Source: Candidatus Nitrosymbiomonas sp.
Lineage (GTDB): Bacteria; Sysuimicrobiota; Sysuimicrobiia; Sysuimicrobiales; Humicultoraceae
Reading direction: 5' to 3'
DNA length: 17,886 bases
Assembly: GCA_020724185.1 (NCBI GenBank)
Contig: DYHL01000021.1
Location: forward strand, 1-17,886
The notes under the pieces were generated by a model. That model made no database searches. It was not told the DNA's origin and saw only the letters and a list, made by a program, of their open reading frames with translations. This document shows positions 1 through 10,316 of the stretch, piece by piece. The translations under genes and the position numbers were made by a program. Each line of letters starts with the position of its first letter. Position 1 is the first letter of the stretch.

Positions 1-1
1 A

Positions 2-1000
2 GGCGAGTTCTTTACGCTGCTGGGGCCTTCCGGGTGCGGCAAGACCACCACGCTGCGGATCGTCGCCGGGTTCTACGATCCTGACGAAGGATCGGTCTTC
101 TTCGGCGACACGCCGATGAACGGCATCCCGCCCGCCGAGCGTGGCATAGGAATCGTGTTTCAGAACTACGCGCTTTGGCCACACATGACGGTTTTCGAGA
201 ACGTCGCCTACGGACTGAAGATCCAGCGCACACCGCCGGGTGAGATCAGGGCCCGCGTGACCTCCACCCTCGAGCAGGTTGGCCTACAGGGGCTGGAGTC
301 CCGGACCCCTGGCCAACTCAGCGGCGGCCAGCAGCAGCGGGTAGCGGTGGCTCGGGCGCTCGTGTTGAACCCGCGCGTGTTGCTGCTTGACGAGCCGCTC
401 AGCAACCTGGACGCGAAGGTGCGGGCCCGGCTGCGCAGCGAGATCCGCCGGTTGCAGCAGGACCTGCACATCACCACGATCTACGTTACCCACGACCAGG
501 AAGAAGCGATGGTTCTATCGGATCGCATTGCGGTCATGGACGCGGGCCGCGTGCTGCAAATAGGGACGCCGGTTGAGCTCTACGAGCAGCCGGCCGGACT
601 CTTCGTCGCCGACTTCATCGGCACCAACAACCTGGTATCCGGCACGGTGACGGAGGTTTCCGGCGAGATGGTGGCCCTGAAGACTCCTGCGGGCATCCTG
701 CGGGGAAGGGCGGTTGGGACGGTTACCACGGGCAGCGCGGCCGTCGTCGCGATCCGGCCTGAGAACCTGACGCTTGCTGAAGGTCGGGGCGACCTGGGCG
801 TTGTTGTTCGCGGCCGCGTCGCCGTATCGCAGTACATGGGCAACGTGGTCCGCTACGAGGTGGATGCCGGAGAAGGAGTGGTGCTGCTGGTGGACGTCCA
901 CGATCCCCGGCGCCACCAGCTCCTGGGCCCTGGCCGGGAGGTGACGGTGGGGTTCACCGCGGCCTCCGCGCTGGTCTTCCCCAAGGAGCGCCAGGCATGA
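2..1000 (+). CDS. ABC importer ATPase subunit, FbpC/PotA/UgpC-like, 5'-truncated by the window edge
   Basis: This is the nucleotide-binding subunit that drives import through the permease encoded next. The visible frame opens at base 2 inside the gene, just before the Walker A motif GPSGCGKTT (bases 23-49). About 332 residues are visible. The Q-loop FQN lies near residue 54, the signature LSGGQQQR near 106, Walker B VLLLDEP near 126-132 and the H-loop VTHDQEE near 164. After about residue 200 comes a TOBE-type regulatory tail (IGTNNLVSGTV, then VAIRPENL). This is the architecture of ATPases for iron, polyamine, sugar, glycerol-phosphate and aminoethylphosphonate importers. Its stop overlaps the permease start (ATGA). 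The usual N-terminal 25-35 residues and any substrate-binding protein gene would lie left of the window. Family is certain; substrate is not. Confidence 0.93.
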   Translation, partial: GEFFTLLGPSGCGKTTTLRIVAGFYDPDEGSVFFGDTPMNGIPPAERGIGIVFQNYALWPHMTVFENVAYGLKIQRTPPGEIRARVTSTLEQVGLQGLESRTPGQLSGGQQQRVAVARALVLNPRVLLLDEPLSNLDAKVRARLRSEIRRLQQDLHITTIYVTHDQEEAMVLSDRIAVMDAGRVLQIGTPVELYEQPAGLFVADFIGTNNLVSGTVTEVSGEMVALKTPAGILRGRAVGTVTTGSAAVVAIRPENLTLAEGRGDLGVVVRGRVAVSQYMGNVVRYEVDAGEGVVLLVDVHDPRRHQLLGPGREVTVGFTAASALVFPKERQA

Positions 1001-2718
1001 CGCCGCGGACCGTCCGGGCAACGGCTGCGCTACCTGTGGCACGATGGCGCGTGCCTGCGGTGGTGTTGGCCCTGCCGATATACCTGTTTCTCTTCCTGTT
1101 CATCGCCTTTCCGCTGTGGCGCCTTTTCGTGGACGCGGTGACGACGGAGGAAGGGAAGTTCACCCTCGCCTTCCTTCGGGACTTCGCCACCGACGGCTTC
1201 TATCGGCGGTCGCTCGTGAACTCGCTCATCGTCTCATCCGGTACGGTTATCGGCTGCGTTGTGATCGGGTTCCTGGCCGCCTTCCTGCTCGTGCGCTACG
1301 ACTTCCCCGGCCGTGAGACCTTCTCGTACCTGACCATCTTGCCCATAATCATGCCCCCGCTCGTGGGCATCATGGGATTGGTGTTCGTTCTGGGCCGCGC
1401 AGGCACAATCAACGTCATCTTGATGGACTACTTTGGCTTGACCAAACCGATCAACTTCATCTACGGCTGGCACGGCGTGCTGCTGGCGATGATCATGCAC
1501 TACTTCCCGCTCATCACGCTCAACGTGGTGGACGGCCTCAGCAAGCTTGACGCCTCGCTCGAGGAGGCCGCTGAGGCGATGGGCTCTCGCGGCCTGAGAA
1601 AGATTCGCGATATCACCATCCCGCTCGTCACACCGGGTTTCATCTCGGGCGCCACGCTGGTCTTCATCCTGGCGTTTGCGGATTTTGCCACGCCGCTCGT
1701 CGTGGGGATGCAGGATCTGATTTCATCCCAGGCCTACCTGAACATAGTGCAGTACATTGACAACCGGCTGTTCAAGATGGGCATTGTGATCGGCGCCCTC
1801 ATGGCCGCCATGGCGATCGTCTTCCTGGTGATCGCCCGGCGCATAGTGGGGTTGCGGGAGTATGCCGTCGTCTCCTACCGCGCGGTGGAGAGGCGTCCCC
1901 TGCGGGGCGTGGCCAGGGTGTTGGCCCCGGCGTTCTTCGTCGTCGTCCTGACCGTGGCGTTCCTGCCGTACCTGGGCGTAACGTTGGCAGCGTTTGGGAA
2001 GGCCTGGTCGCTTACGCCGTTTCCGACCCGGTTCACGCTTGCGCACCTGGATCAGGTGCTGCACCTGACGCCCGTCTACCTGATCAACACCCTGCGTTGG
2101 AGCGCAATCGCGGTGCTTATCATCCTGGCGATCGGCGTTCCTATCGGATGGGTGCTTGCGCGCAGCAACCTGCCTGGGAGGGGGATGATTGACTCCGCCG
2201 TCATCCTGATCCTGGCCCTACCCGGGACCGCGCTGGGGATCGCCTACATCCGGGCGTTTCACTTCCCGCTCCCGGCCATCGGCCTCGTGCTGAGCCGCAT
2301 GTGGATCATCATGCCGCTCGTGCTGGCAGTCCGCCGGATGCCGTACACGGTACGGGCGACGTACGCGTCCCTGCTGGGTCTCCACCGCTCCATGGAGGAG
2401 TCGGCCGCCAGCGTAGGCGCCTCGGGCCTGCGAACGTTCTTTGACATCACTCTTCCGCTCATCTGGCGCGGGGTGCTGGCAGGCGCCCTGTTCTCGCTGA
2501 TGTTCGCGCTCCAGGAGGCGGCGGCGACCATCCTGCTGGTCCTGCCTGGATGGGAGACGATGACCGTGGGTATCTTCACCTTCTACACCTCGGGCACGAT
2601 CGGACAGGCCGCTGCCCTGGGGTTTGTCCTGATCCTGCTCTGCGCCGCCACGCTGTACGCGGTCTACCGGCTTACCGGCGCGCGCATGGGCGGGCTGTTC
2701 GGCTCGGGCGGCGGGTAG
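997..2718 (+). CDS. Fused ABC transporter permease, FbpB/AfuB/PhnU type
   Basis: A 573-residue membrane protein that carries both halves of the permease channel in one chain. Two binding-protein-dependent transport domains are visible, each ending in an EAA loop that docks on the ATPase: EEAAEAMGSRG near residue 189 and EESAASVGASG near residue 467. About twelve hydrophobic segments are expected. The length matches the fused permeases of ferric iron, thiamine and 2-aminoethylphosphonate importers, unlike glycerol-phosphate (Ugp) systems, which use two separate permeases. The ATG has a good Shine-Dalgarno sequence, AAGGAG, at 983-988 and overlaps the ATPase stop. The downstream phosphatase and phosphodiesterase suggest a phosphorylated organic substrate, but this is inferred from context; iron cannot be excluded. 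Confidence 0.92.
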   Translation: MTPRTVRATAALPVARWRVPAVVLALPIYLFLFLFIAFPLWRLFVDAVTTEEGKFTLAFLRDFATDGFYRRSLVNSLIVSSGTVIGCVVIGFLAAFLLVRYDFPGRETFSYLTILPIIMPPLVGIMGLVFVLGRAGTINVILMDYFGLTKPINFIYGWHGVLLAMIMHYFPLITLNVVDGLSKLDASLEEAAEAMGSRGLRKIRDITIPLVTPGFISGATLVFILAFADFATPLVVGMQDLISSQAYLNIVQYIDNRLFKMGIVIGALMAAMAIVFLVIARRIVGLREYAVVSYRAVERRPLRGVARVLAPAFFVVVLTVAFLPYLGVTLAAFGKAWSLTPFPTRFTLAHLDQVLHLTPVYLINTLRWSAIAVLIILAIGVPIGWVLARSNLPGRGMIDSAVILILALPGTALGIAYIRAFHFPLPAIGLVLSRMWIIMPLVLAVRRMPYTVRATYASLLGLHRSMEESAASVGASGLRTFFDITLPLIWRGVLAGALFSLMFALQEAAATILLVLPGWETMTVGIFTFYTSGTIGQAAALGFVLILLCAATLYAVYRLTGARMGGLFGSGGG

Positions 2719-2719
2719 G

Positions 2720-3520
2720 TTGCGCGCGGTAGCGCGGCGGCCGGACCGTCTCTACGCGGGGTACGCCCTTGATCTGGACGGCACGGTGTACCTTGGCGAT
2801 GCACTGCTGCCGGGCGCCGCGCGCACGGTCGCCGCGCTGCGGGCGGCTGGCAGGGCGGTTGTCTTCCTGTCCAACAACCCCCTGCGCAGCCGCGAGGAGT
2901 ACGCGGCGAAGTTGACACGGTTAGGTATCCCGGCCGTGCCCGACGACGTGGTCAACTCATCCTACGTGCTCGTCAGGCACCTGTTGGCCACCGCTCCGGG
3001 CGCCCGGCTCTTCGTCATAGGGGAACCCTCGGTGCGGTCGGAACTGGAGTCGGCGGGGTTTGTGCTAACCGATCGCCCCCTTGAGGTGGAGATCGTCGTG
3101 GCCTGCTTTGACCGCACTTTCGACTACCGCAAGCTCCAGGTTGCTTTTGACGCGATCAGGGCTGGTGCCCGGTTCGTGGCCACGAACCGGGACGCGTATT
3201 GCCCCACGCCGGACGGCGGGCTGCCGGACTGCGGCGCGGTGATCGCGGCGGTGGAGGCCTCTACCGGCCATCTGGTGGAGGAGGTGGTGGGCAAGCCCTC
3301 GCCAATCATGGGCCGCGTGCTGGCCGAACGGCTGGGTGTGCCGCCCGCCGAGAGCCTGATCGCCGGGGACCGGCTGGAGACCGACATCGCCATGGGCCGT
3401 GCCTCGGGCATGGCCACGGCGCTGGTGCTGACGGGCGTGGCCACGCGCGATGCTGCGCTGGCCGCCGATCCGCCGCCGGACTATGTGATTGAGCGGCTCG
3501 ACCAGCTATTGCCGGGGTGA
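2720..3520 (+). CDS. HAD superfamily IIA phosphatase, NagD/AraL/phosphoglycolate-phosphatase-like
   Basis: A 266-residue soluble phosphatase of the HAD-IIA subfamily. All four HAD motifs are visible: motif I DLDGT with nucleophile D18 and acid/base D20, motif II with S51 in FLSNNP, motif III lysine K192 in GKPSP, and motif IV AGDRLETD with D217 and D222. The segment between motifs II and III is the large cap typical of NagD-like enzymes. Relatives dephosphorylate small phosphates such as phosphoglycolate, G3P or sugar phosphates. The start is TTG, one base after the permease stop; no other in-frame start lies between that stop and motif I. Lying between a transporter and a glycerophosphodiesterase, it may act on a product of the imported compound. 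The true substrate is unknown. Confidence 0.9.
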   Translation: MRAVARRPDRLYAGYALDLDGTVYLGDALLPGAARTVAALRAAGRAVVFLSNNPLRSREEYAAKLTRLGIPAVPDDVVNSSYVLVRHLLATAPGARLFVIGEPSVRSELESAGFVLTDRPLEVEIVVACFDRTFDYRKLQVAFDAIRAGARFVATNRDAYCPTPDGGLPDCGAVIAAVEASTGHLVEEVVGKPSPIMGRVLAERLGVPPAESLIAGDRLETDIAMGRASGMATALVLTGVATRDAALAADPPPDYVIERLDQLLPG

Positions 3521-3529
3521 GGTGTCGAA

Positions 3530-4257
3530 GTGAGCGGAAGGATTCTTCAGATAGTTGCACACCGGGGTGCGTCCGGGGAGGCACCGGAGAACACGCTGGC
3601 CGCGTTCCGGCGGGCCCTCGAGATCGGCGTGAACGCGGTCGAACTGGACGTGCACCTGACCTGCGACGGCGAGCCGGTCGTGATCCACGATCACATGCTG
3701 GACCGCACGACGGACGGCCGCGGGCTCGTCAAAGATCAGACCCTGGCAGCCGTGCGCCGGCTTGACGCCGGGCGGTGGTTCGGCGAGCGATTCGCAGGCG
3801 AGCGCGTCCCTACGCTGGCCGAGGCCCTAGACCTGCTCCGGCCCGTGCGCGTTATCATCGAGGTAAAGAACGGTCCCATCTACTACCCCGGGATCGCCGC
3901 GCGCGTGGCCGCGGAGGTTCGCGCGGCCGGACACCCCTCAGTAACCGTCTCGTCGTTCGACCACCCGGTGCTCGTGGAGTTGAAAGCCGGTGCGCCCGAA
4001 CTGCAAACGGCCGTGCTCTTCGTCGGCCGGCCGGTGAATCCGGTGGGCCTGGCCCTGGACGCAGGGGCAAACGCCCTGCACCCTCACTGGGCCTTCCTGA
4101 CCCCGGAGCTGGTTGCGGCGGCGCACACGGCAGGTCTGCGCGTGGAGACCTGGACCGTGGACGACCCCTTGTACATGGCGCACGTGGTGGGGATGGCGCC
4201 GGACGGCGTGATGACCAACCACCCCGACCGGCTGCGCGAGTTCCTGTCGGAGCGCGG

Positions 4258-4270
<13 letters not shown>
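3530..4270 (+). CDS. Glycerophosphodiester phosphodiesterase, GDPD/UgpQ-like
   Basis: This enzyme hydrolyses glycerophosphodiesters such as glycerophosphocholine to G3P and an alcohol. It is a 246-residue TIM-barrel protein with no signal peptide, so it should be cytoplasmic like UgpQ. Catalytic H11 is in AHRG, followed by PENT; metal ligands E38 and D40 are in VELDVH; the second catalytic histidine is H53 in VIHDH; and E111 with K113 lies in IIEVKNG. A late VETWTVDD motif is also typical of the family. The GTG start lies nine bases after the phosphatase stop, behind a GGTGAGGTG ribosome-binding site. The neighbouring ABC genes recall the ugp operon, where the phosphodiesterase is encoded with the importer. 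Its last 13 bases overlap the convergent dehydrogenase gene. Confidence 0.94.
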
Positions 4271-5897
<1,627 letters not shown>

Positions 5898-5901
<4 letters not shown>

Positions 5902-7082
5902 GGGAGCTCGGCGAGCGCGACCCGCCTGCCCTGCTCCGCCGAGAGGTACCCGGCATAGATTACGTCCACCACATCGTAGGCCAGCTCCGCCCCGGAAAGC
6001 GGCTCGTCCCCAGTAGAGATCGCGCGGGCGAAGTCGGCCATTTCCTGGGGGTAGCCGCGCATCCAGTCCTCATCCGGGGACGCAAACTGCCAGCCCGCGC
6101 TGGTCTCGATCTTCTCGGCGATGTACTCGCCGCTGAGGATGCGGCCGTCCGGCGCGTAGGCCATCACAGAACTGTTGGGATTGATGTTGGCGTACAGCAC
6201 CGCGTTGGAGAGGTAGGCCTGCACGACGTTCTTCACCCCGCCGAGCGAGACGTCCGTGGAGAAGACGGTCGCGCGGGTGCCGTCATCAAAGCCGATCACG
6301 GCGACCGACCAGTCCTCGACGTCCTCCCACGCGTCCACAATGAATCGCTCGGGGCGGTTGCGATAGGCTTCCGTGGCCGTGAGCCGCGCGGTCTCGGCGG
6401 TGACCCACGCCGGCCGGATGGGCGCCCCGACCCGCAGCCGTCCCTCGAAGGCCTTGAGGTGCAGGACCGCGCCCACCGGGTGCGATCCCATCCTCAAGAG
6501 CGAGCCGCCGCCGGAGGTGCGCCACCGCCGCGAATAGGCCGCATGGGATCCCGAGTGGCTCTCCTCGGCGCGCAGGTCAAGGATCGCCCCGCCGCTCTGG
6601 CGGATGAACCTCCGGATCTTCTCGACCGGCGGCGCGTAGACGAAGTTCTCCGCGTAGCAGAGCCGCACGCCGGCCGAGGTCGCGGCGTCCAGGATCGCAC
6701 GGGCAGTCTGGCGGGCCCGCTCCCACATGTGGAGTTTCGGCACGGCATCGCCGACGCGTTCCTCGGCCGAGTCGTCGCCGAAGTACCCGGTCAGGGGTTT
6801 CTCGACAATGATGTGCTTGCCTGCGCGGGCCGCGGCAATCGCCATCTCGGCGTGGAGGTGGTTGGGCACGCACAGATCCACCGCGTCAATGTCGTCCCGC
6901 GCCAGGAGCGCCTCGTAGCTGGAAGTGACCTGTGGGACGCCGTGTCGCCGGGCAAACGCCTCCGCCCGCTCCTGCCGCGCCGCGCAGACGGCCCAAAGGG
7001 CCGCACGGCCTTCCAGGCTCTTGAGCGCGTGCGCGTGGATGTCCGCGACGAAGCCTGCCCCTGCCAGTCCGATTCTGACCAT
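5898..7082 (-). CDS. Gfo/Idh/MocA family NAD(P)-dependent oxidoreductase
   Basis: A 394-residue predicted dehydrogenase, probably acting on a sugar, inositol or related polyol. The N-terminal Rossmann fold opens with RIGLAGAGFVADIHAHAL, and the family's catalytic EKP is at residues 94-96. After EKP there is a longer than usual insert (TGYFGDDSAEERVGDAVPK), which I associate from memory with an uncharacterised subfamily. The C-terminal substrate half includes GGGSLLRMGSHPVGA. The reading frame stays open far upstream, to 8327, but that part is a shadow of tctA. I place the start at the ATG at 7082, two bases after the tctA stop and downstream of GGAGG, because the Rossmann motif follows immediately. 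Its stop overlaps the glpD start. The substrate cannot be read from the sequence. Confidence 0.92.
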
Positions 7083-7084
7083 CT

Positions 7085-8605
7085 CTACCTTGCACCTCCG
7101 GAACGCGGCCTGAGGGCGCGGAACTTGCCTGCCACCCACCCTGGTAGGGGTGTCCGGCTCAGCACCGTCAGCCCCGAAAAGGCCATGAGTATCGCCGAGA
7201 TCGGCCGGGTGAAGAAGGGCGTGGGATCGCCCGCGGTGAGCGTCAGCGCGCGCCGGAGGTTGTCGTCGGCCATCGGGCCGAGGATGAACCCCAGCACGAG
7301 CGGCGCGACAGGGAAGCCGGCCGCCTGCATGAGGAATCCCAACACCCCGAACCCCAGCATCACGTACACGTCGAACTGGCGCGCGGCGATTGCATAGCTG
7401 CCCACCACAGCCAGCACATACACGATCGGCATCAGCGCCTGGCGCGGGACCAGCAGGACCCGGACCATCGGCCGCACCAGCGAGAGACTGAGAACGAAGA
7501 CGGCCAGCGTGGCCGCCACGAAGATGGCGACGATCTCGGCGATCACGTGGGGATGCTTTAGCGCCAGCAGAGGGCCGGGCTGGAGGCCGTGGATCGTCAG
7601 CGCCGCCAGCAGCACGGCTGCAGGCGCGCTGCCCGGCACGCCCAGCGTGAGCACCGGGATCGTCGCGCCGCCGATGCACGCGTTGTCGCCGGTCTCCGCG
7701 GCGATTAGTCCTTCGATCGAGCCCTTCCCGAACTGCACCGGGGTACGGCTGGTGCGCTTGGCAGTATCGTACGAAACCCACGAGGCGATGTCCTCGCCCA
7801 CGCCGGGGACGACGCCGATTACTGTCCCGATGAGCCCTGAGCGGAGAATGTGCCGCCAGTGCCTCAACACCTCGCGCACGCGGGGCAGCACCCGGTACAG
7901 GTTCGTCTCGACGACCAGCCGCTCGTCGCGGCGCATCACGCCGAGGATCTCGCCCATTCCGTAGGCGCCCACCAGCACCGGTATGAGTGCGAACCCGCCC
8001 TGCAGCTCGACCCGGCCGAAGGTGAATCGGGGGAAGGCGTGGATGCCGTCCAGGCCCACGGTCGCCAGCAGCAGGCCCAGGAACCCGGCCATCCACCCCT
8101 TGACGGGATCCGTGGGCGCGGTGAGGCTCCCGGCGATGACTATGCCGAAGATGGCCAGCCAGAAGAACTCCCAGCTCCCAAACTTGAGGGCTACCTGTCC
8201 CAGTAGCGGCGCGAAGACGGCCAGCATTGACACCCCAAACAGCGTGCCCAAGGTGGAGGCGGTAACGGACAGGCCGATCGCTTCTGCGGCCCGGCCCTGC
8301 ATTGCCAGCGGGTAGCCGTCCAGGCACACCGCGGCCTGCGCCGGAGTGCCCGGGATGTTGATGAGCACCGCCGATCGGCTACCGCCTGTGATCGCGCCCA
8401 CGTAGGTGGCGATGAGCACCGCGATGGCGTAGTCAACCGGAAGGCCAAAGGTCAGGCCGGTGAGGAGCGAGAGCGCCATCGTCGCGGTCAGGCCTGGAAG
8501 CATGCCAAAGACGATGCCGATCTGGGCGCCCAGCAGGACCAGGCCTAGCATCACCGGGTTCGTCACCAGGCGGGTGAACTCCACCAGGAGGGTCCAGGGT
8601 GTCAT
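7085..8605 (-). CDS. tctA: Tripartite tricarboxylate transporter large membrane subunit, TctA family
   Basis: The large integral membrane component of a TTT-family secondary transporter, which with TctB moves a carboxylate-type solute delivered by the periplasmic TctC. The length of 506 residues is normal for the family, and long hydrophobic segments run throughout. Two related motif regions mark the internal duplication: GMLPGLTATMAL and INIPGTPAQAAVCLDGYP near residues 34-100, and GVVPGVGEDIASW followed by TLGVPGSAPAAVLLAAL in the second half. The ATG at 8605 follows the tctB stop by four bases with no clear Shine-Dalgarno sequence, so it is probably translated by coupling. The natural substrate may be citrate, tartrate, a dicarboxylate or an aromatic acid; nothing in the sequence decides this. 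Confidence 0.95.
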   Translation of the reverse strand: MTPWTLLVEFTRLVTNPVMLGLVLLGAQIGIVFGMLPGLTATMALSLLTGLTFGLPVDYAIAVLIATYVGAITGGSRSAVLINIPGTPAQAAVCLDGYPLAMQGRAAEAIGLSVTASTLGTLFGVSMLAVFAPLLGQVALKFGSWEFFWLAIFGIVIAGSLTAPTDPVKGWMAGFLGLLLATVGLDGIHAFPRFTFGRVELQGGFALIPVLVGAYGMGEILGVMRRDERLVVETNLYRVLPRVREVLRHWRHILRSGLIGTVIGVVPGVGEDIASWVSYDTAKRTSRTPVQFGKGSIEGLIAAETGDNACIGGATIPVLTLGVPGSAPAAVLLAALTIHGLQPGPLLALKHPHVIAEIVAIFVAATLAVFVLSLSLVRPMVRVLLVPRQALMPIVYVLAVVGSYAIAARQFDVYVMLGFGVLGFLMQAAGFPVAPLVLGFILGPMADDNLRRALTLTAGDPTPFFTRPISAILMAFSGLTVLSRTPLPGWVAGKFRALRPRSGGAR

Positions 8606-8609
8606 GGTT

Positions 8610-9062
8610 TCAGGGCAGCGGTACGAGGAAGACCCGGGTGAACACCCAACTCACCGTGACCGCCGTGATGAGCGCCGACGCCGCGGCCTTCCACGCGCTC
8701 GTCCCCCTGAACGCCACGGTCATGGCAAAAACGAAAAGGGCGGTTAGGATCGCGAACGGCATGCGACCCATCAGGAGGGCAAAGGCGAAGGCAAGTGCAA
8801 GCGTCAGGGCGACCCGGCCGGCTCCCCACTGGAGCGCCGCGGCACGCCCTGCTGCTCCCTGCCGGCGGGCGCGCAGGCGTCCTGCTCCTCTGACGGTGAG
8901 GAACAGCGCCTGAACCAGCAGCACGGCGGCCAGAACCGCCGGCACCAACCCCGGCGCGTTGAGCCAGGTCCAGTGCATGGTGTGCATGGGCATCCGCAGG
9001 GCTCCGAACAGAAACGCCAGGGAGAGCGCGCCGAGAGCCAGACCTGCGGCGACATCGGCCAT
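8610..9062 (-). CDS. tctB: Tripartite tricarboxylate transporter small membrane subunit, TctB family
   Basis: The small four-helix membrane subunit of the TTT transporter. From the ATG at 9062 it is 150 residues and begins MADVAAGLALGALSLAFLF, so the first membrane helix starts almost at once, as in family members. Further hydrophobic stretches lie at about residues 36-56, 85-103 and 105-145. An in-frame GTG at 9146 overlaps the tctC stop and would add 28 residues. I prefer 9062 because those residues are polar and unlike TctB, and because a perfect hairpin lies in that stretch. If the GTG is used instead, the protein is 178 residues and the hairpin lies inside the coding sequence. Confidence 0.85.
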   Translation of the reverse strand: MADVAAGLALGALSLAFLFGALRMPMHTMHWTWLNAPGLVPAVLAAVLLVQALFLTVRGAGRLRARRQGAAGRAAALQWGAGRVALTLALAFAFALLMGRMPFAILTALFVFAMTVAFRGTSAWKAAASALITAVTVSWVFTRVFLVPLP

Positions 9063-9086
9063 GGCTGACCGGGACGCGTGCGAAGC

Positions 9087-9112
9087 CGGGAGAGGGTGGG
9101 AACCCTCTCCCG
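9087..9112 (-). promoter_or_regulatory. Perfect 11-bp stem-loop between tctC and tctB
   Basis: CGGGAGAGGGT at 9087-9097 is the exact reverse complement of 9102-9112, with a four-base loop (GGGA on the + strand). The hairpin lies about 30 bases after the tctC stop and 24 bases before the preferred tctB ATG. No U-run follows it on the transcribed strand, so it does not look like an intrinsic terminator. It could protect the 3' end of tctC mRNA or mark a processing site, giving more binding protein than membrane subunits. The function is inferred; the palindrome is directly visible. Confidence 0.7.
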
Positions 9113-9142
9113 ACACTTGATCGTTGTTCCGTGCCGGCAAGT

Positions 9143-10156
9143 TCACGGCTTCGGGATGCCCAGATCCGCAGGCGAGCGCTTGGCCAGGCCCGCATCGAAC
9201 AGCGTCCAGGCCACCCTTCTTGCCTTGGCCTCGGTTACATCAGACGCCCGCTTCCCTGACAGGGCCGCGTGCGCGGTGCCCATGTGCTTGGCAAAACTGC
9301 GGAGCGTGAACGTGTCCGCGGCGTACTGGAACGCCTCGTCAACCGCCGCGACCACTCCAGCCGGGAGATCTCTGGGAACCATGACCCCGAAGTACGAGCC
9401 GGTTTCTGGGAAGTTGGGAATGGAGGCCGTAATCGCGGGGATGGTGCCGTACCCGTCCAGCTCCAGCGGGGTGCTGGACATCACAGCCAGCGCGCGCAGC
9501 CGCTTGGCCCGCAGCATCTCCGCGGCTTCCATGGAGAGCTGCATAACCACTTCCACCTCGCCGGCCACGGCGGCGACAACGGCAGGCGCCCCGCCCGCGT
9601 AGGCAATGTGCCGGTAAGTCGTGCCCGCGGCCAGCCTGAAGGTCTCTGACGCCAGGTGCCCGGAGCTGCCAGCACCCGCGGAGGAGACAGTCACAGCGCC
9701 GGGCCGCGCCTTCATGGCGTCAATCAGGCCCTTCACGTCTTTGATCGGCGAGTCGGCCCGCACCGCGATCACGTTTGGAGCGTAGAGAGAGTAGAAGTAC
9801 AGCCAGTCCCTGTGGGTCAGGTCGAGCTGGCCCAGTACCGCGTAGCTGATGGCCGCCGTGCTCGAGTTGGCGGTCCAGGTGTAACCGTCGCGGGGGCGGT
9901 CCCATACTTCCTTCATGCCGATCGCGCCGCCAGCGCCTGGGCTGTTGACGATCACGATCTTTTGGCCCAGGGGCTTCTCCATCTGGCTGGCCATGATCCG
10001 TGCGGTCATGTCCGTGGAGCCGCCGGCCGCCCAGGGAACGATGATGGTGATCGGCCGGGCAGGTCGCCACGGGGCCGGGCCTGCCTGGCCTGGATCCACT
10101 CCCATCAATCCTGCCACCAGGAACATCACAACCGCGGTTGTTGCCAATCTCGTCAC
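9143..10156 (-). CDS. tctC: TTT transporter periplasmic solute-binding protein, TctC/Bug family
   Basis: The extracytoplasmic receptor that captures the solute for TctAB. From the GTG at 10156 it has 337 residues and starts MTRLATTAVVMFLVAGLMG, a signal peptide, with likely cleavage after GQA. The mature part opens with RPITIIVPWAAGGSTDMTAR, the classic Bug-family motif, and continues with GAGGAIG and later YAGGAPAVVAAVAG. I chose this GTG because a strong Shine-Dalgarno sequence, GGGGAGG, lies eight bases upstream. The longer alternative, the ATG at 10183, adds nine charged residues before the signal peptide and lacks a good site. It is first in the operon. Bug proteins usually bind carboxylates, but the ligand here is unknown. 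Confidence 0.94.
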   Translation of the reverse strand: MTRLATTAVVMFLVAGLMGVDPGQAGPAPWRPARPITIIVPWAAGGSTDMTARIMASQMEKPLGQKIVIVNSPGAGGAIGMKEVWDRPRDGYTWTANSSTAAISYAVLGQLDLTHRDWLYFYSLYAPNVIAVRADSPIKDVKGLIDAMKARPGAVTVSSAGAGSSGHLASETFRLAAGTTYRHIAYAGGAPAVVAAVAGEVEVVMQLSMEAAEMLRAKRLRALAVMSSTPLELDGYGTIPAITASIPNFPETGSYFGVMVPRDLPAGVVAAVDEAFQYAADTFTLRSFAKHMGTAHAALSGKRASDVTEAKARRVAWTLFDAGLAKRSPADLGIPKP

Positions 10157-10164
10157 GTCAGTTG

Positions 10165-10171
10165 CCTCCCC
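10165..10171 (-). promoter_or_regulatory. tctC: Ribosome-binding site of tctC
   Basis: On the minus strand the bases read GGGGAGG, eight bases before the GTG at 10156. It lies downstream of the rival ATG at 10183, so it supports the shorter start. Confidence 0.7.
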
Positions 10172-10316
10172 TCGGTTCCTCATGCCGTCTTCTAAGCATT
10201 TCCCCGAAGCATCGCGCAGACCTTCTCAGGTGCCGTGCGACGGCCCGCTCCTAGATTGTACCCTGCCGGGTGGTCTGATATCCTCAAACAATGAACGCGT
10301 GGCATCGGGGTGGCGC
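10172..10316. promoter_or_regulatory. Divergent promoter region between tctC and ispH
   Basis: This gap of about 145 bases separates the leftward TTT operon from the rightward ispH-der-plsY operon and should hold both promoters. For ispH a weak sigma-70-like pair is visible: TTGTAC at 10256-10261 and TATCCT at 10279-10284, with a 17-base spacer. I see no convincing leftward promoter. A short palindrome, GCCGT-GCG-ACGGC, lies at 10232-10244 and could be an operator or chance. No T-box or known riboswitch pattern is recognisable. Confidence 0.35.

Noticed and set aside
7083..8327. Long upstream extension of the oxidoreductase frame (809-residue reading)
   Set aside because: It lies antiparallel-free but out of frame over the clear TctA coding sequence, is rich in R/G/A/P with no domain, and the Rossmann start fits the ATG at 7082.
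9915..10316. Open frame continuing upstream of ispH into tctC
   Set aside because: IspH-like sequence begins only at 10317, where the TTG start puts C12 in the conserved place; the upstream part overlaps the start of tctC.
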